Notes: generated from the sequence alone by a model not told the origin. A stretch of DNA of 64,000 nt from Paenibacillus sp. USDA918EY (GCF_009870825.1 NZ_WTWY01000018.1:62001-126000), one strand, 5' to 3'; positions 24,887 to 33,063 are shown, numbered from the stretch's first letter. Program-made: numbers and translations.

Positions 24887-24943
24887 TAAAAATTGTTATT
24901 GGTCAGCTTTTCATGCGGCAACTTGTTGTTCAAGCTCCGTTTT

Positions 24944-26356
24944 TTATGATGCGCTCTTTTTATGTGTGAGGAATAGACTTGGGATGAAGATGACCGCAAG
25001 GACAACGGCGGACACGAAAAATCCGGCATGGTAACCTTTTAAGTCATTGGAAATCGTGGGTTGCATTCCTTGTACGGCAGCTGCGACTACGGTTGCGATC
25101 ACCGCTGAACCAAAGCTGGAACCGACGTTTTCAATCATATTGATCCCGACACCCGCTTCCGGAAGTTGTTTGCTGTCAAGTCCCGTATAAGCGTCACTGG
25201 TGAGCGGGAGCATAATCCCTCCAAAACTGGTGCCCCGGATGAACAATACGATGGAAATCCAAATCATGCTTGTTTTATCGGTGATAAAGATGAGCGGGAT
25301 CGATCCGATAAGCGAAAGAACAAGGCTGGCCATAACGACGTATTTCGCGCCGATCTTATCGATCATTTTTCCGATCATCGGCCGAGTAACGAGCATTCCG
25401 ACGCCTTGAGGAATTAACGCAAGCGCTGCTTCGATTGCCGTGAAATGACGGAGGTTTTGGAAGAACAACGGCAGGATTAGCATTGGCCCCATGACGGCAA
25501 TATTCGCTAAAAACAAACCGATGCTTGCTGCTGCGAAGCTCTTGTGCGCAAACAAATCCATGGGCAGCACGGTTTGATTTTTTCTGATCCGATTGTATAC
25601 GAAGTAAATAAGGGCTAAAGCGAGGCCGATACCCACCCATAGAATGGTTTCGCGATTGGTAAAAGATGCATGGTCCGCCGCTTTCGTAATTCCGTAAATC
25701 AATGCCGCACTCATGAAGGACAAATCAATAATCCCAAACACATCGAGTTTACCGTCTTTGTTGAACGGTTCAAAGTCCGGAATCTTTTTCATCATCAGCG
25801 GTGCAGCGATCAGAACGATGAACACGTTGATGAAGAATATCCAATGCCATGATGCGCCTTGAACGATGAAGCCACCGATGACAGGCCCTAAGATCGGTCC
25901 GAGAATCATAGGCGTGCTGACGATGGCCATCACTTTCCCTACATTTTCAGGACCCGCTGTTTTAACCAAAAGAGTTGACATGAGCGTGGTAATGATCCCG
26001 GCGCTGAATCCTTGGAGCAAGCGGAAGAAGATGAAGCTGGAAATATCCCAGCTGATTCCTGCTAAAACAGAAATGATCCCAAAGGCGATCACCGCCCCGA
26101 TGTAGATTTTCTTACCGCTATATTTGTTCATCAGCCAGCCGGATACGGGAACTGCAATCGCAAGGGCTAACGCATAACCTGTTACGGACCATTGAACGGT
26201 ATCCAAAGTCGTGTTGAAATCCTTATTGAGTTTGTCGATGGCGATGTTCACCATCGTGGAGTCAAGCATTGGGGCGATAGCTCCCAGTGCAATAGCCCAG
26301 GCAGCCATGAGGATTTCTCGGGGTAATCCCGGTTCCTTTATATTGTTTTTTGTCAT
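24944..26356 (-). CDS. MFS drug efflux transporter, DHA2 (EmrB/QacA) family
   Basis: The 470-residue protein has about 14 hydrophobic segments, as expected for DHA2 antiporters that export toxic compounds using the proton gradient. It shows LDSTMVNIAIDKL in TM1 (motif D1), QWSVTGYALALAIAVPVSGWL, and the antiporter motif C GPILGPVIGGFIV in TM5. GAGGAG precedes the ATG. The promoter overlaps two copies of a 19-bp element also found at the marR gene upstream, so MarR repression is very likely. Substrates are unknown. Confidence 0.92.
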   Translation of the reverse strand: MTKNNIKEPGLPREILMAAWAIALGAIAPMLDSTMVNIAIDKLNKDFNTTLDTVQWSVTGYALALAIAVPVSGWLMNKYSGKKIYIGAVIAFGIISVLAGISWDISSFIFFRLLQGFSAGIITTLMSTLLVKTAGPENVGKVMAIVSTPMILGPILGPVIGGFIVQGASWHWIFFINVFIVLIAAPLMMKKIPDFEPFNKDGKLDVFGIIDLSFMSAALIYGITKAADHASFTNRETILWVGIGLALALIYFVYNRIRKNQTVLPMDLFAHKSFAAASIGLFLANIAVMGPMLILPLFFQNLRHFTAIEAALALIPQGVGMLVTRPMIGKMIDKIGAKYVVMASLVLSLIGSIPLIFITDKTSMIWISIVLFIRGTSFGGIMLPLTSDAYTGLDSKQLPEAGVGINMIENVGSSFGSAVIATVVAAAVQGMQPTISNDLKGYHAGFFVSAVVLAVIFIPSLFLTHKKSAS

Positions 26357-26383
26357 TTTATTCTCCTCTCTCAGACGTTCTCA

Positions 26384-26402
26384 TTTGTTTCCTTGTCAAC
26401 AA
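26384..26402. promoter_or_regulatory. MarR operator, copy 1
   Basis: TTTGTTTCCTTGTCAACAA, with TTGTT/AACAA outer arms. It covers the -10 region of the MFS gene promoter and is identical to copy 2, 28 bases away. Confidence 0.65.
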
Positions 26403-26427
26403 TATCGCAATTTTGTTTCCTTGTCAA
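26399..26427 (-). promoter_or_regulatory. SigA-type promoter of the MFS gene
   Basis: Minus strand TTGACA (26422-26427, perfect), 17-base spacer, TATTGT (26399-26404). Both elements are embedded in the two 19-bp operator copies. Confidence 0.75.
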
Positions 26428-26430
26428 CAA
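26412..26430. promoter_or_regulatory. MarR operator, copy 2
   Basis: Exact repeat of the 19-bp element at 26384-26402, here covering the -35 hexamer of the MFS promoter. Confidence 0.65.
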
Positions 26431-26441
26431 AGTAACCAGAA

Positions 26442-26477
26442 TAAAAAAGCAGCCCGCTCTCAATAGAGCAAGGCTGC
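26442..26477 (-). terminator. terminator of marR
   Basis: GCAGCC/GGCTGC with an inner GCTCT/AGAGC stem and T6 on the minus strand. It isolates marR transcription from the MFS promoter. Confidence 0.8.
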
Positions 26478-26637
26478 CTGTGGTTTCATTTTCATATTCG
26501 AGGATTTTGCAAAAATCCAAGGAGCGACTCTCAATCAGCAATAGATAGAACGAAAGGGTTTAGTTCGTCTATATATATTGTATCCGGAAGCGGCTGGAAT
26601 CGAATTTTGCAAAGTCCTGATTCAAATGGATTCCGTC

Positions 26638-27105
26638 TTAATTAATACTTATCCCCTGTTTCTTTATTTCTGCATCCAAATGCCTGCTATACATTTCGAT
26701 GAAGCGAAGCATACTTTCAAATTGTTCTTCGGTTACCTGCTCAAACACGGCTCGATCCCGCTCTTGAAACTCTTTGTGCAGTTCCTCATGGATGTTATAA
26801 ATGGCTTCCCCTAGCGAGGTAAGCCTAAAATAGATTTCTTTCTTGTTTTCCGGCTTCTGGTAGCTATCGATCAGGCCCTTTTCCATGAGCTTCTTCGTCA
26901 ATTTACTTATGGCGCCTCTCGTCATATATAAGGACTCGGCAAGTTTAGTCACGTTGGGATCGATATGCTTTCCAATGGATTCGATACAATGTACCTCGGA
27001 AGGCTTATAACCCTTAAGACTGTCTTCCATCTTATTCTTATTAAGCCAAGCCATCTTGTTAAATAAAACCCTGAACTCCAAGAGGACCTGTTCTTGTTTG
27101 TTCAT
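26638..27105 (-). CDS. MarR family transcriptional regulator
   Basis: The 155-residue winged-helix repressor has a typical MarR layout. An N-terminal dimerisation helix is followed by the DNA-binding region VTKLAESLYMTRGAISKLTKKLMEKGLI (about residues 54-80) and the wing YQKPENKKEIYFRLTSLGEA. The C-terminal dimer helices end the protein. The SD is GGGAGG. The gene lies upstream of the MFS gene on the same strand with its own terminator. Its promoter contains a 16/19 match to the operator pair at the MFS promoter, so it likely represses both itself and the pump until a toxic ligand binds. Confidence 0.92.
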   Translation of the reverse strand: MNKQEQVLLEFRVLFNKMAWLNKNKMEDSLKGYKPSEVHCIESIGKHIDPNVTKLAESLYMTRGAISKLTKKLMEKGLIDSYQKPENKKEIYFRLTSLGEAIYNIHEELHKEFQERDRAVFEQVTEEQFESMLRFIEMYSRHLDAEIKKQGISIN

Positions 27106-27138
27106 CGCCTATCCTCCCACCCGTTGGTGCATTACCAT

Positions 27139-27167
27139 ATTATATGGAGTTTTTGTTTCTATTTCAA
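27139..27167 (-). promoter_or_regulatory. SigA-type promoter of marR
   Basis: Minus strand TTGAAA (27162-27167), 17-base spacer, perfect TATAAT (27139-27144), about 35 bases upstream of the start codon. Confidence 0.75.
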
Positions 27168-27170
27168 CAA
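27152..27170. promoter_or_regulatory. MarR operator at the marR promoter
   Basis: TTTGTTTCTATTTCAACAA, identical at 16 of 19 positions to the two operators at the MFS promoter. It overlaps the -35 and spacer. Confidence 0.65.
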
Positions 27171-27240
27171 TGTAACAATACACGACGCTTCTATGTGGTG
27201 CATTGAATCTCAAAAACCTTGCGAATTGCAATAAAATAGG

Positions 27241-27281
27241 GAAATTTAGCATGATCTCAAATCAGAATCACGCTAAATTTC
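27241..27281. repeat. inverted repeat, second hairpin of a tandem terminator
   Basis: GAAATTTAGC/GCTAAATTTC (10 bp arms) around a 21-base loop. It stands just beyond the main terminator of the Ycf48-like gene and next to the marR promoter region. It may be a back-up terminator. Confidence 0.55.
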
Positions 27282-27290
27282 AAAAGAAAA

Positions 27291-27333
27291 ATAGGGTTGT
27301 GAAACGGAAAGCTCATTCGTTTCACAACCCTAT
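27291..27333 (-). terminator. terminator of the Ycf48-like gene
   Basis: A perfect 16-bp inverted repeat (ATAGGGTTGTGAAACG and its complement) with T5 on the minus strand. This is an unusually long perfect stem for a terminator. Confidence 0.8.
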
Positions 27334-27377
27334 GGGTCCACACTCTGAAACGGAGAACATCCCGTTCTCCCTTCATG

Positions 27378-28676
27378 TTACAACACTCTCCACGTGACTC
27401 CGCCGTCGGTTGTCTGAAGAAGCCGCGAGCTTTTTTGCTCGTTGTTGCCGATGAGAAGCCACCCCACAGTTGGAGACGAAAACTGCAGCTTGACGACTTC
27501 AGGGTACTGCTTCAGCTTTTCCTTCAGCGCTTCATCGCTGGCCATCGCCGACCATGCTTTGCCTTGGTCGACGGTATGATACAGCGTGCTGCCGACCAGT
27601 GCCCATCCTTCGCTTGCATTAATGAAGGCAGGCCGCAGCGATTGGTTCAGACCTTCGCTTGCTTGAAGCGCGAAGTTGGCAAAGGTCCACGTCTCGCCGC
27701 CGTCTTTCGTGAAATAGCCGTTATATTTGGTGCTCTCACCCAGCTTGCAGCCGATCGGAATCCATCCTTCCTGACGCGAAGCCCCAAAAAACTCAAGGTT
27801 CCCCGCCGCATAGGAGACGCACGGCTTCAGCTTCTCCCTGTCAAAAATGGACGGGCCCGCGGTCCATTTCTTCCCTCCGTCATTCGTCCGGTAGAGTTTC
27901 GGTTCGCCCAACTCCTGAACCATCACGAAACCGTTCAGCGAATCCCTGAAGTTCAGGCCCACCGTATATCCAAGATGCGGAATGGGACTGCCGGCGCCCG
28001 ATTTTCCCGGATCGTAGACCGTGTTCTGCATCGCGACGTTCCAGACGGCCCCGCCGTCATCCGTGCGATAGAGCACCTTCAGCTCCTTGCCCGTCGATGC
28101 CTCCTCCGTCGTCATCATCACGCCGTGCAGGGGCGAATCGAAATTCAACGCCGATACCCTGTTTTTTTGCGGAATCGAAGAAATGTTCCAGGTTTCTCCC
28201 CCGTCGCTCGTGTGCAAAACGATCGTTTCCGACATTCCCGAAGGATCGCGGACGATCCATCCGTGCATCGGGTCCGTAAAATAGATATCTTTTCCGTACT
28301 TGGGGTTCGCCGGAAACTGCACATTGGCCGACGGCGAAATGTTAACCCAGGTCCGGCCGTTGTCTTCGGTTAAATACAAACGAAGCTCATTGCGGGTCAA
28401 TCCCCAGGCAATGCCCTGCGTTTCGCTTAACAGCTGAAAATCGGTCAGCTTGGTTTGAATTTTATATTTGCCTGCATCATTTTTTGGGCTTACCTTGTTC
28501 TCTGCGCTCGGAGCCACCACCGTCAACGTCTGGCCTTCGTCGGCCGCCGGTTCGGCGGCATCCTGCACGGTGGGAGCTGACGCCGGCGCCGCGGTGTGTC
28601 CCTCCCCGGAAGAACAAGCACTTAACAATAGGCAGCACAGCAAAGCGATTCCAAAGAGCGGTTTGCGCCAACTCAT
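27378..28676 (-). CDS. Ycf48/BNR-like beta-propeller lipoprotein
   Basis: The 432-residue lipoprotein starts MSWRKPLFGIALLCCLLLSAC (lipobox Cys near residue 21). A low-complexity Ala/Glu/Pro linker follows, then a beta-propeller built of repeats containing DGGETW, DNGRTW, DDGGAVW, NDGGKKW and DGGVTW. These Asp-box/BNR-like signatures occur in Ycf48-type and sialidase-like propellers. The ATG at 28676 is chosen for the AGGGGG SD and normal lipoprotein leader; upstream in-frame codons give an implausible extension. No catalytic role is evident, and a binding or assembly function outside the membrane is likely. Confidence 0.82.
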   Translation of the reverse strand: MSWRKPLFGIALLCCLLLSACSSGEGHTAAPASAPTVQDAAEPAADEGQTLTVVAPSAENKVSPKNDAGKYKIQTKLTDFQLLSETQGIAWGLTRNELRLYLTEDNGRTWVNISPSANVQFPANPKYGKDIYFTDPMHGWIVRDPSGMSETIVLHTSDGGETWNISSIPQKNRVSALNFDSPLHGVMMTTEEASTGKELKVLYRTDDGGAVWNVAMQNTVYDPGKSGAGSPIPHLGYTVGLNFRDSLNGFVMVQELGEPKLYRTNDGGKKWTAGPSIFDREKLKPCVSYAAGNLEFFGASRQEGWIPIGCKLGESTKYNGYFTKDGGETWTFANFALQASEGLNQSLRPAFINASEGWALVGSTLYHTVDQGKAWSAMASDEALKEKLKQYPEVVKLQFSSPTVGWLLIGNNEQKSSRLLQTTDGGVTWRVL

Positions 28677-28864
28677 CCTAGTTCCCCCTCTCCTGAGGAC
28701 AGCCTGTCCTTTCAAAAAAAGAATCCCCCAGCTCAAATAATATAACATATTGAAGCGTTTGCGCCAATGAAGCAGGGGGAAGCAAGGACCTGCTGCCTTT
28801 TGCGGCAAAAGGCGGCGAGGGGATTGAGCCAAAAAATGCTCATTCTCGTTCGGAACCGCTAGAT

Positions 28865-29542
28865 TTACTGCTTCACCCAGGCCGTCCGCAAATCCATTTC
28901 CCGGATGCATTCTTCGCTGTCATGCGCGTCGTTGCCGATCAGCGGCGTGACCGGGTATGCCTCCATTTCCTCGTCGGAGTAGGTTTGCAGGAGCGAGCTT
29001 AGCCGGTGAAATTCGCCGGGTTCTTCATTCAGCCAGTCTTTTATCGCTTCCTCCGGCAAAATGGCCGGCATCCGGGGTTCCTCCAAATTTCCGATCAAGC
29101 GGTTGGCGCTTGTCATGACCAGCGTAAAGGTCCGGAGCGGCTCGCCATGGTGATCTTTCCAGATTTCGTATAGACCGGCTACTCCGAACATCCCGCGGTT
29201 TTTCATCACCACCCGCACGGGGTGCGCCTTTTTCCCTTCCTTTTTCCAATAGTAAAACCCGTTGCACGGAATAACGCACCGCTGTTTCTCGATCATTTTG
29301 CGGTACGAAGGGTTGTCCTTCACCGTACGCAGGTCGGCGTTGACCGCGTCTTTCCCCCAGTAGGGAATGAAACCCCAACGGAACTCGTCCAGGACGCGCT
29401 CGCCGTTTTGCTGAAGTATGACCGGAGTAAATTGGGTCGGACTGACGTTATAACGGTTTCTGTAATAATACATCACGCGGTCAACTTGAAAATGGTCCAT
29501 CAACACCGGCAGGTCGGCGGCCATTGAATAACGCTGGCACAT
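28865..29542 (-). CDS. SOS response-associated peptidase (YedK/HMCES family)
   Basis: The 225-residue protein begins MCQRYS. Removal of Met exposes Cys2, which in HMCES/YedK forms a thiazolidine crosslink with abasic sites in single-stranded DNA. Family landmarks are RYNVSPTQ, CVIPCNGFYYWKK and AGLYEIW (the conserved Glu). One deviation: the usual H-x-RMP motif reads EEPRMPAIL near residue 160, so the conserved His appears replaced by Glu. GGAGGG precedes the ATG. The gene lies between the Ycf48-like lipoprotein gene and purA without clear coupling to either. I see no LexA box. Confidence 0.88.
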   Translation of the reverse strand: MCQRYSMAADLPVLMDHFQVDRVMYYYRNRYNVSPTQFTPVILQQNGERVLDEFRWGFIPYWGKDAVNADLRTVKDNPSYRKMIEKQRCVIPCNGFYYWKKEGKKAHPVRVVMKNRGMFGVAGLYEIWKDHHGEPLRTFTLVMTSANRLIGNLEEPRMPAILPEEAIKDWLNEEPGEFHRLSSLLQTYSDEEMEAYPVTPLIGNDAHDSEECIREMDLRTAWVKQ

Positions 29543-29667
29543 GCAGCATCACCCTCCTCTTATGGACGTTAGTTTTCGCCATAAGAGGAAATTTATGCAT
29601 ATTTTCCAAAAAGCGCGCCATCTTCAAATATAATGGGTCGAGTTCCATGTATGTGGGTGCATACAAA

Positions 29668-29702
29668 AAGAACCCGCAATCCTAAATGATTGGGGTTCTT
29701 TT
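29668..29702 (-). terminator. terminator of purA
   Basis: AAAGAACCCGCAATC pairs with GATTGGGGTTCTTTT, with T runs on both strands. It ends the minus-strand purA unit. Confidence 0.85.
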
Positions 29703-29725
29703 GCCCTCTAATATCGGTTCATTTA

Positions 29726-31018
29726 TTATAAAGCACGCGTAATCAGCTGATCCCGTCTCGGGCCGACCGAAACATATTTCGCTTTGACCTGGACGGCCGA
29801 TTCGATATATTCGACATAACGCCGGGCGGCCTCAGGCAGTTCCTCAAACGTGCGCGCTCCGGATATATCGCATTTCCAGCCTTCAAAATATTGAAGCACC
29901 GGCTTCGCACCGTCAAGCATGGCGGTTACCGGAAATTGATCTGTTACCGTTCCGTCTTCCAGTTCATACGCAGCGCATACCGGAATTTGGTCCAGATAGC
30001 CGAGCACATCCAGATTGGTCAATGCGATTTCGGTCGCGCCCTGCACCATGCAGCCGTAGCGCGTCGCCACCGCGTCGAACCAGCCGACCCTTCTCGGGCG
30101 GCCCGTCAAAGCGCCGTATTCGCCCGCATCGCCTCCGCGCCGGCGCAATTCCTCAGCTTCCGCTCCATCGAGCTCGGTCACAAATGGCCCGGCGCCGACG
30201 CAGCTGGAATACGCTTTGACGACGGCAACCACATCGGTGATCGCATGCGCAGGCAGCCCTGCCCCGACCGTTGCGAAACCTGCCAAAGTCGAGGAGGACG
30301 TCGAAAACGGATAGATGCCGTGATCCGGATCGCGAAGCGCCCCGAGCTGGCCCTCAAGCAAAATGGAGGCTCCGCTGCGGTAAGCTTCATTTAGCATTTG
30401 GGTCGTGTCAACGACGTAAGGCCGAAGCTTTTCGCCCATTTCCAGCAACGGCTTCGCCAGCTCTTCCGCCCGTATAGGCCGTTTACCGTACAAATGCTCA
30501 AGCAGCACGTTTTTGGCGTCAAGCAGTTGTTCCAAGCGCGGTATCAATCTTTTCCCGTCATATAAGTCCGCAACCTGGATCCCCAGCTTTGCATATTTAT
30601 CGGCATAAAACGGGGCGATCCCCCGTTTGGTCGAGCCGAAACTCCGCGCGCCCAACCGCTCTTCCTCCAGTTCGTCAAAAAGCCGGTGCACCGGCAGAAC
30701 GATCTGAGCCCGGCTTGAAACGGCCAGCTTCGGTTCCGGCACGCCTCTCGACAACAACTCGTCCCGTTCCTTCAGCAGCATTTCAACATCCAGTGCCGTT
30801 CCCGGACCGATCACGTTGACGGCTTCGGGGTAAAATACCCCCGACGGCAGCATATGCAGCGCAAATTTTCCGTAATCGTTAATGATCGTGTGTCCCGCAT
30901 TGCTGCCTCCTTGAAAACGGACCACATAAGATGCATCCGCCGTAAGAACGTCGGTCATTTTGCCTTTGCCTTCGTCTCCCCAGTTAGCTCCTACAATCGC
31001 TGTGACTGGCAATTGCAT
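29726..31018 (-). CDS. purA: adenylosuccinate synthetase, divergent PurA
   Basis: Condenses IMP and aspartate with GTP hydrolysis, the first committed step to AMP. The 430-residue protein keeps the catalytic elements: GDEGKGK near residue 13 (Asp base), NAGHT (catalytic His), STKRGIAPFYADKYAKLGI for IMP binding, TGRPRRVGWFD, and SVGPRRDQ near the end. Several positions usually conserved differ (GANWGDEG for GTQWGDEG; GIAPFY for GIGPAY), so it may be a second paralog. The start at ATG 31018 gives the family N-terminus, but the SD (GGGGAGG) is only 2 bases away. A TTG start at 31048 is an alternative. It is divergent from a LysR gene, with overlapping promoters. Confidence 0.9.
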   Translation of the reverse strand: MQLPVTAIVGANWGDEGKGKMTDVLTADASYVVRFQGGSNAGHTIINDYGKFALHMLPSGVFYPEAVNVIGPGTALDVEMLLKERDELLSRGVPEPKLAVSSRAQIVLPVHRLFDELEEERLGARSFGSTKRGIAPFYADKYAKLGIQVADLYDGKRLIPRLEQLLDAKNVLLEHLYGKRPIRAEELAKPLLEMGEKLRPYVVDTTQMLNEAYRSGASILLEGQLGALRDPDHGIYPFSTSSSTLAGFATVGAGLPAHAITDVVAVVKAYSSCVGAGPFVTELDGAEAEELRRRGGDAGEYGALTGRPRRVGWFDAVATRYGCMVQGATEIALTNLDVLGYLDQIPVCAAYELEDGTVTDQFPVTAMLDGAKPVLQYFEGWKCDISGARTFEELPEAARRYVEYIESAVQVKAKYVSVGPRRDQLITRAL

Positions 31019-31032
31019 TTCCTCCCCATCGC

Positions 31033-31061
31033 TTGATTTTATCAACAAGGATAAGTATAAT
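31033..31061 (+). promoter_or_regulatory. SigA-type promoter of the lysR gene
   Basis: TTGATT (31033-31038), 17-base spacer, perfect TATAAT (31056-31061), 62 bases before the LysR start. It overlaps the divergent purA promoter. Confidence 0.65.
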
Positions 31062-31082
31062 TCCGGTTATCGCATAAGTGAA
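31054..31082 (-). promoter_or_regulatory. candidate purA promoter, overlapping the lysR promoter
   Basis: Minus strand TTCACT (31077-31082), 17-base spacer, TATACT (31054-31059). The palindrome ATAATTCCGGTTAT (31057-31070) lies in the spacer and could be a LysR operator touching both promoters. Confidence 0.5.
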
Positions 31083-31123
31083 ATTGATATTAATAATCCT
31101 TGATATAAACAGGAGTAATGACA

Positions 31124-32002
31124 ATGGATACGAATATGGAATGGTACCGCGTTTTTTATTGGACCGCCAAGCTGGGCAGCTTAACGAAAGCAGCGGAAGA
31201 ATTGCACATTACGCAGCCCGCGGTCAGTCACACGCTCAAGCAGTTGGAGGGCAGCCTTGGAGGGCCTTTGTTTTTTCGCACGTCCAAAGGAGTCGTTCTC
31301 ACCGCCGAAGGCGAGGTTTTGTTTCAATACGTTGAACAGGCCATTCACCTGCTTGAAGTCGGCAAGAAAAAAATTGCGGAAATGCAAAATTTATTGCATG
31401 GAGAAATCCATGTCGGCGCCAGCGACACGTTATGCAAGCATTACCTGCTGCCCTACCTCGAGCAGTTTCATGCGAAGTACCCGGACATTCGCGTGCACGT
31501 TACGAATCGTACGACGCCGGAAACCTTGGCGCTTTTAAAAGAAGGAAAAATCGACTTCGGGATCGTCAATCTGCCCGTGTCGGACCCCAAAGTCGATTTC
31601 CGCCAAAGCTTGGTGCTGCAGGATTGTTTGGTGGGCCATCCGCAATACGTTTCCCTAACGCAGGCTCCGTTTCCCCTGGCTTCCATCGGCCAATATCCGT
31701 TGCTGCTGCTGGAACCCGGAGGAAGCACGCGGCATTATCTTGACGAATACGCAAAATCCAACGGCGTCGGGTTGAGGCCCGAATTTGAATTGGGAAGCCT
31801 TGATTTATTGGTCGAGTTTGCCCGAAGCGGCTTCGGTTTGACGTTTATCGCCCGCAATTTCGTTATGGATGAACTGGCGACCGGCAAACTGATCGAAATT
31901 CCGCTGGATCCGCCGATCCCGGAACGACGGGTCGGGATTGCAACTTTAAAGGGCGTCCCGCTATCGGCCGCTTCGAAAAGCTTCATTGAGTTTTTACCGT
32001 AG
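31124..32002 (+). CDS. LysR family transcriptional regulator
   Basis: The 292-residue regulator has an N-terminal winged HTH (WTAKLGSLTKAAEELHITQPAVSHTLKQLEGSLGGPLFFRTSKGVVLTAEG, about residues 10-58). The LysR substrate-binding domain begins at HGEIHVGASDTLCKHYLLP. The ATG at 31124 is taken because GGAG lies 8 bases upstream; the ATG at 31118 is too close to it. Divergent transcription from purA with shared promoter DNA suggests control of purA, the usual LysR arrangement. The effector is unknown; an intermediate of purine metabolism would be a reasonable guess. Confidence 0.92.
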   Translation: MDTNMEWYRVFYWTAKLGSLTKAAEELHITQPAVSHTLKQLEGSLGGPLFFRTSKGVVLTAEGEVLFQYVEQAIHLLEVGKKKIAEMQNLLHGEIHVGASDTLCKHYLLPYLEQFHAKYPDIRVHVTNRTTPETLALLKEGKIDFGIVNLPVSDPKVDFRQSLVLQDCLVGHPQYVSLTQAPFPLASIGQYPLLLLEPGGSTRHYLDEYAKSNGVGLRPEFELGSLDLLVEFARSGFGLTFIARNFVMDELATGKLIEIPLDPPIPERRVGIATLKGVPLSAASKSFIEFLP

Positions 32003-32087
32003 TTATCGTGTCCCCTGGACTTTTGTCCACTTCCAGATGCAGCCGTTCAAGGGGGACGTTTAGCCACGCCGTACATGGTGCGGCTTG

Positions 32088-32978
32088 TTACTTTTCCATG
32101 CTAAGCCGCCCGATTTTATCGCATTCTTCCGCAAACCAGACGTCCCCGTTTTCGGACACTGCGATGCCATGCGGTTCCGCCATGTCGGTCGGAATCATAT
32201 ATTCCGTCATGGCGCCCTCGATCGTAATCCTGCCGATGCGGTTACCTCCCCATTCGGTAAACCAGAGGTCTCCTTGAATTCCCGGCGCAATCGCATGCGG
32301 CCGTGCATTCGGCGTCGGAATCGCGTATTCCTTGATCTCGCCGCCGGTCGTGATTCTTCCAATCTTATTCCCCATAATTTCGACGAACCACAACGCGCCG
32401 TCGGGTCCGTTTGCGATTCCGACCGGTCCGGATTGGGGCGTCGGAATGTCGAACTCCGTGATTTCCCCCTCCACGGTGATCCGGCCGATTTTATTTCCCT
32501 GATTTAACGTAAACCAAAGCGCTCCGTCCGAGCCTTGGGTTATAAAGGAAGGGAATGATTGGGTATTGGGCAATTCGTATTCGGTAATTTCGCCTGCGGG
32601 TGATATTTTCCCGATCCTGTCCGTGTTCATTTCCGTAAACCATATCGCGCCATCCGGACCTTCCGTCAAGCCGAAAGGCGCGGCGTTTAGCGTCGGAACG
32701 TCATATTCGGCAAAAACGCCGCCGGGCTTCCATCTCCCGATTTTATTCGCGTGATATTCCGTAAACCAGACGTCCCCCCGGGAATCGGCAACGACCGACA
32801 TCACGCCCGCTTGCGGCGTCGGGACAACAAAAGAGCTTATTTCTCCGCATTCCGTTATCCTTCCGAGCCGGTTTCCCTTCTGCTCCGTAAACCACAAAGC
32901 ACCGTCCTTGCCGCAGGCCATACCGTACGGTCCGGAATCTGGCATCGGCACCTTATATTCGCTAAATGTCCATTTCAT
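32088..32978 (-). CDS. vgb: virginiamycin B lyase (streptogramin B lyase)
   Basis: Linearises type B streptogramins by breaking the ester linkage through an elimination reaction that needs Mg2+. The 296-residue seven-bladed propeller, with repeats of the GPDGALWFTE..GNKIGRIT type, has the length of staphylococcal Vgb. Counting from the ATG at 32978, the residues I recall as functional in Vgb fall at the same numbers: Tyr18, His228, Glu268, His270 and Glu284. AAGGAGG stands before that ATG. The frame stays open upstream for 63 codons through a terminator hairpin (see leader entry). The gene stands alone; many environmental Bacillales carry vgb-like genes, and activity is inferred. Confidence 0.9.
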   Translation of the reverse strand: MKWTFSEYKVPMPDSGPYGMACGKDGALWFTEQKGNRLGRITECGEISSFVVPTPQAGVMSVVADSRGDVWFTEYHANKIGRWKPGGVFAEYDVPTLNAAPFGLTEGPDGAIWFTEMNTDRIGKISPAGEITEYELPNTQSFPSFITQGSDGALWFTLNQGNKIGRITVEGEITEFDIPTPQSGPVGIANGPDGALWFVEIMGNKIGRITTGGEIKEYAIPTPNARPHAIAPGIQGDLWFTEWGGNRIGRITIEGAMTEYMIPTDMAEPHGIAVSENGDVWFAEECDKIGRLSMEK

Positions 32979-33030
32979 GTTTAATTCCTCCTTGATCATG
33001 TTCACGGAATCAGGGACATAAAATCCGCGC

Positions 33031-33063
33031 AAAAAGCCCCTGTTCCGTAATCCGGACAGGGGC
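33031..33063 (-). terminator. leader terminator upstream of vgb (possible attenuator)
   Basis: On the minus strand, an 8-bp stem GCCCCTGT/ACAGGGGC extended by CCG/CGG with a bulged A and a GATTA loop is followed by T5. It lies 53 bases upstream of the vgb start and 235 bases after the preceding gene, so it can act on transcription entering vgb. The position fits transcription attenuation better than termination of the distant upstream gene. Confidence 0.7.
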
